Shown one piece after another: positions 53,860 to 62,316 of a DNA stretch of 64,000 nt. The translations under genes and the position numbers were made by a program. Within the stretch, counting starts at the first letter, position 1, and each line of letters starts with the position of its first letter. The notes below the pieces were generated by a model, which was given only the letters and a program-made list of their open reading frames with translations, did no database searches and was not told the origin of the DNA. The stretch is from Flavobacteriaceae bacterium (lineage in GTDB: Bacteria; Bacteroidota; Bacteroidia; Flavobacteriales; Flavobacteriaceae), in the NCBI GenBank assembly GCA_017852075.1, contig JAFMLQ010000005.1, forward strand, positions 1 through 64,000, read 5' to 3'.

Positions 53860-54888
53860 TTGGATTTGCACGTTTTTAAATCTCTTAATATTTCCAAACA
53901 GAGTACGGATATCGCTGTAATCGGAAGTGGTAGCTGGGCTACAGCTTTGGTCAAAATTTTTACAGATGCACGGAATCACGTCCATTGGTATGTCCGGGAT
54001 CCTGAAGAAGCACGTGCCATCAGATTGAAAAATAGAAATCCTAGTTATTTGTCTGAGATTAAATTTAGACCCCGAAGGATTTCAGTGAGTTCAGACATCA
54101 ATGAAGTTGTGAAGGCTAGTAATTGGATTGTCTTAGCCATTCCCTCTGCTTTTTTAGATGCTACCCTTCGTCAAATTACTATTCCAATTAAAGATAAAAA
54201 CGTTGTCTCTGGAGTGAAAGGAATCATCCCAGAAAGTAAATGTATTGTAGGCGATCATCTGCACCAAAATTTTGACTTACCCTGGGATCAGTTTATCGTA
54301 ATTGCGGGGCCCTCACATGCCGAAGAGGTGGCACTAGAGCGTCTTTCCTACTTGACTTTGGCCAGTACTAAAAAAAGTAATGCCGTACAGTTAAAAAAGC
54401 TAATGCAGACTAAGTACATTCACGTAAAAACTTCTAAAGATGTCGTTGGAGTAGAGTATGCGGCTACGTTAAAAAATATATTTGCCTTAGCAGTGGGTAT
54501 CGCTCATGGCTTAAATTATGGTGACAATTTTCAAAGTGTTCTAATGTCAAACGCCATTCGTGAAATGAACCGTTTTTTAAAAAAACTATCAAAATCTCGA
54601 AGGAACATCAATCAATCTGCCTATCTAGGTGATTTATTGGTTACTGGGTACTCAACATTTAGTAGAAACAGACGATTTGGAAATATGATTGGTAGAGGAT
54701 ATACTGTAAAAGGAGCCCAATTGGAAATGAATATGATTGCTGAAGGGTACTATGCCGCTCAACCTATTTATAAACGTTCTCAACAACTTCAAATCAATAC
54801 CCCCATTATCGACTCAGTATATCAGATTTTATATGGACAACAAAGCCCCAAAAAAAGTTTCAAATCACTCGCTAAAAAGTTAAACTAA
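53860..54888 (+). CDS. gpsA: Glycerol-3-phosphate dehydrogenase (NAD(P)+)
   Basis: Protein of 342 residues with the dinucleotide-binding motif AVIGSGSWATALVKIF, then VSGVKGI, GPSHAEEVAL, and the catalytic lysine region EYAATLKNIFALAVGIAHG. It supplies sn-glycerol-3-phosphate for phospholipids. No ATG is available near the N-terminus. TTG codons at 53860 and 53866 are the candidate starts, and the first is used here. The 3' end overlaps pheS by four bases. Confidence 0.9.
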   Translation: MDLHVFKSLNISKQSTDIAVIGSGSWATALVKIFTDARNHVHWYVRDPEEARAIRLKNRNPSYLSEIKFRPRRISVSSDINEVVKASNWIVLAIPSAFLDATLRQITIPIKDKNVVSGVKGIIPESKCIVGDHLHQNFDLPWDQFIVIAGPSHAEEVALERLSYLTLASTKKSNAVQLKKLMQTKYIHVKTSKDVVGVEYAATLKNIFALAVGIAHGLNYGDNFQSVLMSNAIREMNRFLKKLSKSRRNINQSAYLGDLLVTGYSTFSRNRRFGNMIGRGYTVKGAQLEMNMIAEGYYAAQPIYKRSQQLQINTPIIDSVYQILYGQQSPKKSFKSLAKKLN

Positions 54889-55901
54889 AGTGTGGCTTTA
54901 AACTGATTTAAAAAGCGGACATCGTTTTCAAAAAACAACCGAATATCACTTACTTGATACAACAACATCGCGATACGTTCAATACCCATTCCAAATGCAA
55001 AACCTGAATATTCTTCTGGATTGATTCCACAGTTTTCCAACACATTGGGGTCTACCATTCCACAACCCATAATCTCAAGCCAACCCGTACCTTTAGTTAT
55101 TCTATAATCCGTTTCTGTCTCTAAACCCCAGTAAATATCTACCTCGGCACTAGGTTCTGTAAAAGGAAAATAAGAGGGGCGCAACCGAATTTTGGAGTTT
55201 CCGAATAGAGCTTCTGTGAAATATAAAAGGGTTTGCTTTAAATCAGCAAAAGATACATCCTTGGCAATGTAAAGCCCTTCTACTTGATGAAAAATACAAT
55301 GTGCTCTGGAAGAAATAGCTTCATTTCTAAATACCCTCCCTGGAGAAATGGTCCGTATTGGTGGCTGATGGTTTTCCATATGTCGCACTTGTACAGAAGA
55401 AGTATGAGTTCTCAAAAGAATATCGGGATCGGTTTGGATAAAAAACGTGTCCTGCATATCCCGTGCAGGGTGATGAGCAGGAAGATTGAGCGCCGTAAAA
55501 TTATGCCAGTCGTCTTCAATTTCGGGTCCTTCTGAAATGCTGAATCCAATTTGAGTAAAGATATCGATGATGCGATTTTTGACTATCGCCAGCGGGTGGC
55601 GATTCCCTGTTTGTATGGGAAATGCCGTTCTACTGGGGTCGCTAATGCGCATTTTGGAAGCCCCTTTTTGGGATTGAGACTGAAGTTGTTTTACCTTATT
55701 TGCTACGGCTTCTTTTAATTTATTAAGCTCTTGTCCGTAGGCTTTTTTTTCCTCTGCTGGGACTTCTCTAAATGCAGCAAAAAGGTCATTTAAAATACCT
55801 TTCTTTCCTGCATAGCTTACTCGAAAAGCTTCTGTTTCCTCGGGATTAGAACTTGAAAAAGTTTCGACTTGTTCTAAATATTCTTTTACGCGATCAATCA
55901 T
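54885..55901 (-). CDS. pheS: Phenylalanine--tRNA ligase alpha subunit
   Basis: Protein of 338 residues. The N-terminal coiled coil (1-85) is followed by the class II catalytic core: FPIQTGNRHPLA, FSISEGPEIEDDWHNFTALN, RTHTSSVQVRHM, FRNEAISSRAHCIFHQVEG and GFAFGMGIERIAML. It charges tRNA-Phe as an alpha2-beta2 complex with PheT, which is not next to it here. ATG 55901 removes an unlikely hydrophobic extension from the earlier in-frame start. Confidence 0.96.
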   Translation of the reverse strand: MIDRVKEYLEQVETFSSSNPEETEAFRVSYAGKKGILNDLFAAFREVPAEEKKAYGQELNKLKEAVANKVKQLQSQSQKGASKMRISDPSRTAFPIQTGNRHPLAIVKNRIIDIFTQIGFSISEGPEIEDDWHNFTALNLPAHHPARDMQDTFFIQTDPDILLRTHTSSVQVRHMENHQPPIRTISPGRVFRNEAISSRAHCIFHQVEGLYIAKDVSFADLKQTLLYFTEALFGNSKIRLRPSYFPFTEPSAEVDIYWGLETETDYRITKGTGWLEIMGCGMVDPNVLENCGINPEEYSGFAFGMGIERIAMLLYQVSDIRLFFENDVRFLNQFKATL

Positions 55902-55921
55902 AGGACAAAAATAAAGGAGTT

Positions 55922-56287
55922 TTAACAAATGACCTCCTGCTTTAGGAAGTAATCTACAATTGCACTCTTAATTAAAAGACTTTGCTCTCCTGATTTGAGG
56001 TGAGGCAAAGCTTCTATCAGTTCAAAATGGGGCCAGCCTTGAGCATCGTAATGGTCAAAACGATAATATCCATATGGCTCTAAAACCACACAAATTCCAA
56101 TGTGGATCAAATTTACATTATCCTCTTTTTTAAATCGCTCATGTGGTTTTCCAAACTCCTGAAGACCAATTAAATACAAAATCCCTTCAACATCTATCGG
56201 TGCAGCATCAGAAAATTTCTCAGTCAATAGTTCCACCAATGTATCCCAGCGTTGTTTCAACTTAGGATCTCTATTATTTTGTGCCAT
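55922..56287 (-). CDS. Conserved hypothetical protein upstream of pheS
   Basis: Protein of 121 residues starting MAQNNRDPKLKQRWDTLVEL. Helical N-terminus, DVEGILYLIGLQEFGKPHERF, then a strand-rich segment (LIHIGICVVLEPYGYYRFDH) and a helical end. I do not recognise a named family; it looks like a small conserved Bacteroidota protein. It is separated from pheS by 20 bases on the same strand. Confidence 0.65.
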   Translation of the reverse strand: MAQNNRDPKLKQRWDTLVELLTEKFSDAAPIDVEGILYLIGLQEFGKPHERFKKEDNVNLIHIGICVVLEPYGYYRFDHYDAQGWPHFELIEALPHLKSGEQSLLIKSAIVDYFLKQEVIC

Positions 56288-56352
56288 ATGCAAAGATATT
56301 ATTTCATCCCCCAATCTCGAAAAAAAAGCTTCTCCTTAGCCTAAAAAAACTG

Positions 56353-56360
56353 TATTTTGG
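56353..56360 (+). promoter_or_regulatory. -7 element of cvpA, possibly leaderless
   Basis: TATTTTGG resembles TAnnTTTG at seven of eight positions and ends only four bases before the GTG at 56365. If real, transcription starts at or next to the start codon. Confidence 0.4.
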
Positions 56361-56364
56361 CTAA

Positions 56365-56874
56365 GTGAATGTTTTAGATATTATTGTATTAATATTACTT
56401 GCCTATGGTCTAATCAGTGGCCTGATCAAAGGTATTGTGATAGAAGTGGCAGGATTGATCGCGCTAATCTTAGGTCTATTTGGAGCTTTTAAGTTTTCTC
56501 ACCTTTTGGGTGATTTGCTGGGCAACTATGTAGATTGGAGTCCCAAAACCATACAAACGGTTTGTTTTATTCTTCTTTTTTTAATGATCATTTATGCGGT
56601 TTCTCTTTTGGCAAAATTGATCACAAAAACCTTAAAGCTTATTGCTCTTGGGTTTCTCAACAGAATTGCTGGAGGCCTTTTTGGTTTGCTAAAGTGGGGG
56701 GTCATTCTCAGTGCTTTGATATTGGTGATTGAGGAAGTCAATACTATTGTTACTCTATTTCCCAAATCGACATTAAATGCATCTAAAAGTTACCCCATTC
56801 TCTCTGAGTTCGGTAGTTTTTTATTCGAGTGGGTTACCCAGTCCGAAACCATTCAGGAGCAACAACTTATTTAG
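56365..56874 (+). CDS. CvpA family membrane protein
   Basis: Protein of 169 residues with four predicted helices and the family pattern NVLDIIVLILLAYGLISGLIKG near the N-terminus, ending with LNRIAGGLFGLLKWGVILSA. CvpA proteins are linked to colicin V production and to membrane stress, but the mechanism is unknown. It starts at GTG, and its last eight bases overlap the convergent batE. Confidence 0.85.
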   Translation: MNVLDIIVLILLAYGLISGLIKGIVIEVAGLIALILGLFGAFKFSHLLGDLLGNYVDWSPKTIQTVCFILLFLMIIYAVSLLAKLITKTLKLIALGFLNRIAGGLFGLLKWGVILSALILVIEEVNTIVTLFPKSTLNASKSYPILSEFGSFLFEWVTQSETIQEQQLI

Positions 56875-57673
56875 GGATTTCCTCGTCTAATCTTCTTAAA
56901 GAAGCATTTCTGATCCATCCTTCTGAACCATTAGCAATTCGGATTTTTTGCCATTCTTCCAGGTGGTCTAACAGTTGTACTTTGGTTCCTTCGTGAAGAT
57001 TAAACAACAAGTCTCCTTGTTGATTGGGCTCAGACCATATATCAATCTGATCTGAAAATAAAATCGCATACTTCGTGTTCTTTTCCTTTTGATCTATTGA
57101 AAAGGTGACAAAAAAACTGGTCATAAAAACTACCAGAACCAGCAGTGCACTAAAGAAAAAGATGCGTTTTGATTGAACCGAGTTGAAAAAGAGATATGCC
57201 AAAAACAACCCTACAAAAATCCAAAGTAGAATCACCGTTAGTACGGACCAAACGGAAAAACTAAAAATTCCAAATAGGCTTTTTTGGAATTGTGCAATCT
57301 GAGACTCAGGGAGCTTTTCAATAGCATCAATCGTCATATTTTTTGCAAAAGCGCTATTGATTTGAATGTCTTCGTCTAGGGGATTGAGTTGTTTTGCTTT
57401 TTCAAAGTAGTAGATGCTTTCTGCAACCTTGTTGAGTCTGTAATAGGCATTCCCTAAATTAAAATATAAAGCGGCACTGTGCTGTCCTGTCTTCAGTGTT
57501 TGCTCGTAAAGCGAAATTGCTTTTTGATAATCTCCTTCATTATAGGCTGTATTGCCTTGATCAAATAAAGATTCCTTTGAAGCCTGAGCATATAGTATTG
57601 CGGTATTCATTAAAAGAAACACCATTAGGAGTATCGTACCTTGGACTTTAAAAAAGTTTTTGGACTGCTTCAT
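56867..57673 (-). CDS. batE: BatE: TPR and SH3-like protein
   Basis: Protein of 268 residues with a signal segment and two TPR units (STAYNEGDYQ-like segment QGNTAYNEGDYQKAISLYEQ and AALYFNLGNAYYRLNKVAE). Two membrane segments follow (about 133-154 and 173-192). The C-terminal SH3-like domain (LHEGTKVQLLDHLEEWQKIR) is typical of BatE in Bacteroidota aerotolerance operons. Coding overlaps batD by four bases. Confidence 0.85.
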   Translation of the reverse strand: MKQSKNFFKVQGTILLMVFLLMNTAILYAQASKESLFDQGNTAYNEGDYQKAISLYEQTLKTGQHSAALYFNLGNAYYRLNKVAESIYYFEKAKQLNPLDEDIQINSAFAKNMTIDAIEKLPESQIAQFQKSLFGIFSFSVWSVLTVILLWIFVGLFLAYLFFNSVQSKRIFFFSALLVLVVFMTSFFVTFSIDQKEKNTKYAILFSDQIDIWSEPNQQGDLLFNLHEGTKVQLLDHLEEWQKIRIANGSEGWIRNASLRRLDEEIPK

Positions 57674-59448
57674 AACTGTCGGTCTATTTGGGCGATAAGT
57701 GAACTGGCTTTTTCATAATCTCCTTGGATATTTACGGAAGAGCCTGGAGCATAGCGTGCAATCTCACAATTTTCTACTACGGTTACAAACTCGAGTGCGG
57801 TGTGCTTTGCTACCTTTTTCTGGAAGAGTAAGCTTTCAATTTTTGACTTGCTCAATTCCGTTGTTTCAATATTGAGTTTCGCTTTTAAATAATTGTGTAG
57901 GGCACGTTCCAAGGCTTCATAAAAACGGGTTTGATTGTGAAATTCTTTTTTAGCAGAACTCAAGTACTTTTTCGCTAATTGCTGTGCTCTACGTTGTTTC
58001 ACACTACTTGCATCCTCTGTTTTATCTAGGACGAATAGTTTTACAATATAGGCGGCAATTAAAAGTAAAATAGGCACTAATAATAAAACCCAAAAACGAT
58101 AACTCATCCAAAATGACTGCTGATTGATAGGGCTCAATGTCGTATTCAATTTGATAAAACGAAAGGCATTTTCATTTGTTGCTGCGACAACTTGTTTAGA
58201 GGTAACTCCGTTAGAGTAGGTTCCTTGAACTGCTGCTGTAGGACCATCAAATACATCCACAATTAAATCTTGAGAAGTTTGTGTCCTATAAGTTTCGGTT
58301 TTAGGATCGAAATAAGAAAATTGGATGGAGGGAATGGGATACTTCCCTTGAAACTGAGGTATGATGGTGTAGCTATCCTCAATGGTTCCCTGCATGCCTG
58401 AAAGGGTAATTTTCACTTGTTCATCGTGTTCGGGCTCATACACCTCTAGGGTGTTTGGAACACTGATGGTGGGAAGGTTAAACAGTTTTAAATTTCCATT
58501 CCCTTTGACTTTTATTTTGGCCCGGAAGGACTCAGAAGCTTTTAAAGCGTCTTTATCTAAAATGACATCAAAATCAAATTGACCTACAGCACCAGAAAAA
58601 TTTTCAGGTTTATTTTTTTCAGGATGTGGTTTAACGCGAATTGTATTTTGCCCAGTAGTAATCGTTTTTTGTGACTGAGTGAGTATTCTTCTTCCAAACA
58701 AATCTCTTCGATTACTAGGCACACTCAAGTTAAGGTTTAAAGTAAGAGGGGGTAATATGAGATTTCCTGTTTTTTGAGGATAAAGAACGGCTTTCCGCCA
58801 TATGACTTCGTTATAGGGCTCACCTTTGTAAGATCCTCTCATATTGATTTCTGCTCTTGGGATATTGATCAAGTGACTCCAGAAATCACCATAGGATGGG
58901 GACTCCAATTCAGAAACATCCGACACAGAAATAGGGTTCCTAAAATACAGTTTGTAGACCACCGTAATCCCTTCATTTAAATACGGATTGGTTTTTGAAA
59001 TCTCTGCAACCAAATGAATGTTGTCGTCAATTAAATAATCGATATTGTTGGGGTCATTCGGTTTTTTTACAGCTTCAGTCACTTCAATTTCAACTGGGGT
59101 TGTTTTATAAACCTCACCGTTGATCGTAACTTCCGCTTGTCCTAAAATGATTTTCCCTTTCGTTTTGGGTGTCAAAAAATAGGTATAGGTTTTTGAAAAA
59201 CTCTGAACTCCATTTACCCAAGAACGGCTCACCGATTGCTGAGGACCACTAACTACCTGAAAGTTGGAAAAAGCAGGAGGACTAAAATTGTCCCCGTTTT
59301 CATTCATCTCAAAATCAATTCGGAGTCGTTCATTTATGCCCAAGCGTTTTTTGCTCACCTTGGCTTCAAAGCTCACTTGTGCTTGAGGGAAAAAGGCTCC
59401 CAACAGCAAAAAACAAAACAAAAACTTTACCGAATACCGTAAAATCAT
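57670..59448 (-). CDS. batD: BatD: oxygen tolerance protein
   Basis: Protein of 592 residues from ATG 59448. A signal peptide (FLFCFLLLGAFFPQAQ) and several immunoglobulin-like beta domains are followed by a single membrane helix at about 440-465 and a cytoplasmic helical end. This matches BatD in the aerotolerance operon, which is needed for oxidative stress survival in some Bacteroidota (family knowledge). The in-frame TTG three codons upstream is less likely, since the ATG follows the batC stop by two bases. Confidence 0.88.
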   Translation of the reverse strand: MILRYSVKFLFCFLLLGAFFPQAQVSFEAKVSKKRLGINERLRIDFEMNENGDNFSPPAFSNFQVVSGPQQSVSRSWVNGVQSFSKTYTYFLTPKTKGKIILGQAEVTINGEVYKTTPVEIEVTEAVKKPNDPNNIDYLIDDNIHLVAEISKTNPYLNEGITVVYKLYFRNPISVSDVSELESPSYGDFWSHLINIPRAEINMRGSYKGEPYNEVIWRKAVLYPQKTGNLILPPLTLNLNLSVPSNRRDLFGRRILTQSQKTITTGQNTIRVKPHPEKNKPENFSGAVGQFDFDVILDKDALKASESFRAKIKVKGNGNLKLFNLPTISVPNTLEVYEPEHDEQVKITLSGMQGTIEDSYTIIPQFQGKYPIPSIQFSYFDPKTETYRTQTSQDLIVDVFDGPTAAVQGTYSNGVTSKQVVAATNENAFRFIKLNTTLSPINQQSFWMSYRFWVLLLVPILLLIAAYIVKLFVLDKTEDASSVKQRRAQQLAKKYLSSAKKEFHNQTRFYEALERALHNYLKAKLNIETTELSKSKIESLLFQKKVAKHTALEFVTVVENCEIARYAPGSSVNIQGDYEKASSLIAQIDRQL

Positions 59449-59450
59449 AA

Positions 59451-60284
59451 TTACCAATCTTTCTTTCCTCGTACAGGCACTCCTTTAACTTTTTTTGCGT
59501 TGACTTTATCTTGAACTTTCTTTTCTTGATTGTTCATGGCCTCCAACAGACTTTGAACCTGCTGGGGAGAAAGTTGTCCTTGTTTCGGGGCTTGTTTTTT
59601 ATCCTGAGGATTATCCCCTTCTTGATTTTGCTTAGGATCTTTTTTTTGATCTCCCTCATTTTTGGGTTCTCCTTCATCTTTAGATTCCTCCCCTTCATCA
59701 CCTTCTTTTTCAGGATCTTGTTCGTCTTTATTTTCTTGATCTCCTTCCTGATCTTTGTCCTGATCCTTATCCTGTTGCTCTTCTTGATCCTTTTGGTCCT
59801 TTTGGTCCTTTTTATCGTCTTGCTCTTGCTCTTCCGGTGGTTTTTCTTTTTCTAAGAGTTCTTTAGCCAAGGCGTAATTGTAACGGGTCTCCTCATCGGA
59901 AGGGTTATTTCTAAGTGCATTTTTATAAGCCTCTACAGCTTTTTGGTATTCTTTTTTTTGCATGTACACATTTCCCATATTGTGAAACGCCTTATGTTTG
60001 GTAGCTTTGTTTGCAGCAAATTTTTGAGTTTGGAAAAAACGCTGCGATGCCTCTTCATATTGTTTGTCTAAAAAATGGGTATTCCCTAAATTGTATAAGG
60101 CTTCTGCCTTTTCTGGAGCTAAGGAAAGGGCTCTTCTGTAAGATTTTTCGGCTTCTGTATAAGCTTCTGTTTCTGTTTGTTTGTTGCCCTCATAAATGTG
60201 ATTGGTTATTTCTCCATTTTGAGAAAAAACAATATACCAGGGTAATACAAGTAAAAAATAAAAAACTTTAGTCTTCATTTTCAT
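59451..60284 (-). CDS. batC: BatC: TPR protein with acidic low-complexity tail
   Basis: Protein of 277 residues. Signal peptide, about three TPR motifs (residues ~40-145, for example AEALYNLGNTHFLDKQYEEA), then a strongly charged low-complexity region (about 155-250) built from K, D, E, Q and G. The terminal ~25 residues contain a QGQLSPQQVQSLLEAM segment. It lies in the usual place between batB and batD and overlaps batB by 17 bases. Confidence 0.87.
   Translation of the reverse strand: MKMKTKVFYFLLVLPWYIVFSQNGEITNHIYEGNKQTETEAYTEAEKSYRRALSLAPEKAEALYNLGNTHFLDKQYEEASQRFFQTQKFAANKATKHKAFHNMGNVYMQKKEYQKAVEAYKNALRNNPSDEETRYNYALAKELLEKEKPPEEQEQDDKKDQKDQKDQEEQQDKDQDKDQEGDQENKDEQDPEKEGDEGEESKDEGEPKNEGDQKKDPKQNQEGDNPQDKKQAPKQGQLSPQQVQSLLEAMNNQEKKVQDKVNAKKVKGVPVRGKKDW
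59590..59830. repeat. Low-complexity purine/pyrimidine-skewed tract in batC
   Basis: On the minus strand the sequence is strongly purine-rich with short imperfect repeats of GAT-CAA-GAG-like codons (KDQ, EGD, EEQ). This yields the charged region of BatC. Confidence 0.7.
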
Positions 60285-61308
60285 TAAATAGATTCAATTT
60301 TTGCACCCATTTTGTTTTGGTCTCAAACAAAAATAAGTCGATTAAAAGAAAAAGTAAAGCGGCACCTAAAAAAGCCTGAAAACGATCCTTATAGCTTACA
60401 AATTTTTTCGCTTCAAACTCTTTTTTATCCATTGCTTTGAGTTGTTCTGAAACAAAGTCTAGTACAGCTTGAGTGTCATTTCCATCTTGATACGCTCCTT
60501 CTGTTGCCGCAGCTATGACTTCCAAGACTTCTTGATTTCGTTTGGTAATTACCACTTCCCCATCAAAATCTTTCTTGTAGGATTCTACGACTCCGTTTCT
60601 TTTAAGAGGAATGGGAGCGCCTTGCTCTGTGCCTATTCCAAAAGTGAATATTTTTATTCCCAAATTTGCAGCTCTTGAAGCAGCATTGGCGGCATCTTCT
60701 GAATGATCTTCACCATCGGAAATTAAAAAGATCACACGATTGGTTTGATCTTCATCATCAAAAAACGTTCCAGATAAGTCAATCGCACTATCTAAAGCTG
60801 TTCCTTGTGAGGAGAGCATATCTGTGTTGAGAGATTGGAGAAACATTTTTGCCGCTCCATAATCTGTAGTGATGGGGAGTTGGGGTATCGCTTGCGCTGC
60901 ATAGGCAATGATCCCCACCCGGTCACTTGCCAATTGATTCAATATAGCTGAAACCAAACGTTTTGATTTTTCAATCCGATTGGGTGCGATGTCTTCCGCT
61001 AACATACTTTTAGAAACGTCAATGGCAAAAACAATATCCACACCTTCCCGCTTTACCGTTTCTAATTGTGTTCCTATTTTAGGATTCATCAATCCAAAAA
61101 TCACAAATACGATTACTAAACTCAAAAGAATCATCTTTAAGGTAGGCTTAAAATTGGAACGGTTGGGACTTAAAAGCGCCAGAAGTTCTGGACGCGCAAA
61201 AGCAGCCTGTGTCTTTCGCCTCCAACGTAAGTGCAATCCATAAAACACCCAAAGTACTGGCAAGGCACTCAGCAGATAGATGTATTCGTATGCGTCTATT
61301 TGATACAT
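60268..61308 (-). CDS. batB: BatB: von Willebrand factor A domain protein
   Basis: Protein of 346 residues with N-terminal helices and a vWA domain whose MIDAS motif is FAIDVSKSMLAED, with later LISDGEDHSEDA. A C-terminal membrane helix (FLGAALLFLLIDLFLF) anchors it. It is thought to form a membrane complex with BatA and MoxR-type ATPase. Its ATG immediately follows the batA stop codon. Confidence 0.93.
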   Translation of the reverse strand: MYQIDAYEYIYLLSALPVLWVFYGLHLRWRRKTQAAFARPELLALLSPNRSNFKPTLKMILLSLVIVFVIFGLMNPKIGTQLETVKREGVDIVFAIDVSKSMLAEDIAPNRIEKSKRLVSAILNQLASDRVGIIAYAAQAIPQLPITTDYGAAKMFLQSLNTDMLSSQGTALDSAIDLSGTFFDDEDQTNRVIFLISDGEDHSEDAANAASRAANLGIKIFTFGIGTEQGAPIPLKRNGVVESYKKDFDGEVVITKRNQEVLEVIAAATEGAYQDGNDTQAVLDFVSEQLKAMDKKEFEAKKFVSYKDRFQAFLGAALLFLLIDLFLFETKTKWVQKLNLFNENED

Positions 61309-62313
61309 TTATATAAAACTTTTAAAAAGCGTATTTCTCCCGATCCATTCCAATGCAATTAGTCCTAAAGCCAAAAGCGCTAGGAACCTATATTTTTCTT
61401 CGTAATTGTAATATTTAAATTCCTCGATTTCTGTTTTTTCCAACTTATTGATTTCTGCATAAATTTCCTCAAGCTTTTTGTTGTCCGTTGCCCTATAATA
61501 TATTCCTCCCGTTTCTTTCGCAATGTCTTTAAGTAAGTCTTCGTCAATTTCTACTTTCGTTAACCCGTATTTGAAGTTTCCATTGGGTAAAATTCCTATC
61601 GGGGCAAGTGCTGTTCCATTGCTTCCCAATCCGATTGTATAGGTTTTGATTCCAAACTCCACTGCCAACTCCGTAGCAATCTTGGGATCTATAAAACCTG
61701 AATTATTGACTCCATCGGTCAGTAAAATGATAATTTTACTTTTGGCTTTACTGTCTTTCAGTCGGTTTACCGAAGTTGCTAGTCCCATTCCGATTGCGGT
61801 TCCATCCTCTATTAGTCCTTGAAAGGAGATCTCTCTAAGAGAACCTTTGACAATCCCCTTGTCGCTTGTAATTGGTGTTTTGGTATAACTCTCCCCTGCA
61901 TACACTACCAAGCCAATTCGATCTGACATTCGATCTTCTACGAAGGTTTCGGCCACCCGTTTAAGTGCAGTGAGACGATCAGGTTTTAAATCTTGAGCCA
62001 ACATACTTGAAGAAACATCGATCGCCATAACAATATCAATACCCTTATTGGTCTTTGTTCGGGTAGAGACATCTACTGTTTGGGGTCTTGCAATGGCCAA
62101 AATGAGGAATCCCATAGCCAGCAAACGCAACCCGTACAAAAACGGATACAGTTTGGACCAGACCGAAGTCCCACCTTGAAAATTGGACAAACTAGGCATT
62201 TTCAAAACTGCTTGTTTTCTTTTCCAGGTAAAGAAGTGCCATACCATTGCCAAAGGCAACAATACAAGGAGCCAGAGGTAATTGGGATTTGCAAAATAAA
62301 TTCCTTCAAACAT
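61309..62313 (-). CDS. batA: BatA: von Willebrand factor A domain protein
   Basis: Protein of 334 residues with two N-terminal helices (LWLLVLLPLAMVWHFF and LRLLAMGFLILAIA), the MIDAS motif MAIDVSSSMLAQD, LLTDGVNNSG, and a C-terminal helix (YRFLALLALGLIALEWI). It is the paralogue and partner of BatB. Confidence 0.93.
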   Translation of the reverse strand: MFEGIYFANPNYLWLLVLLPLAMVWHFFTWKRKQAVLKMPSLSNFQGGTSVWSKLYPFLYGLRLLAMGFLILAIARPQTVDVSTRTKTNKGIDIVMAIDVSSSMLAQDLKPDRLTALKRVAETFVEDRMSDRIGLVVYAGESYTKTPITSDKGIVKGSLREISFQGLIEDGTAIGMGLATSVNRLKDSKAKSKIIILLTDGVNNSGFIDPKIATELAVEFGIKTYTIGLGSNGTALAPIGILPNGNFKYGLTKVEIDEDLLKDIAKETGGIYYRATDNKKLEEIYAEINKLEKTEIEEFKYYNYEEKYRFLALLALGLIALEWIGRNTLFKSFI

Positions 62314-62316
62314 ATT

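Noticed and set aside
59511-59855. Plus-strand frame rich in L, F, I opposite batC
   Set aside because: It is the complement of the K/D/E/Q low-complexity region of batC, so its hydrophobic look is an artefact of base composition.
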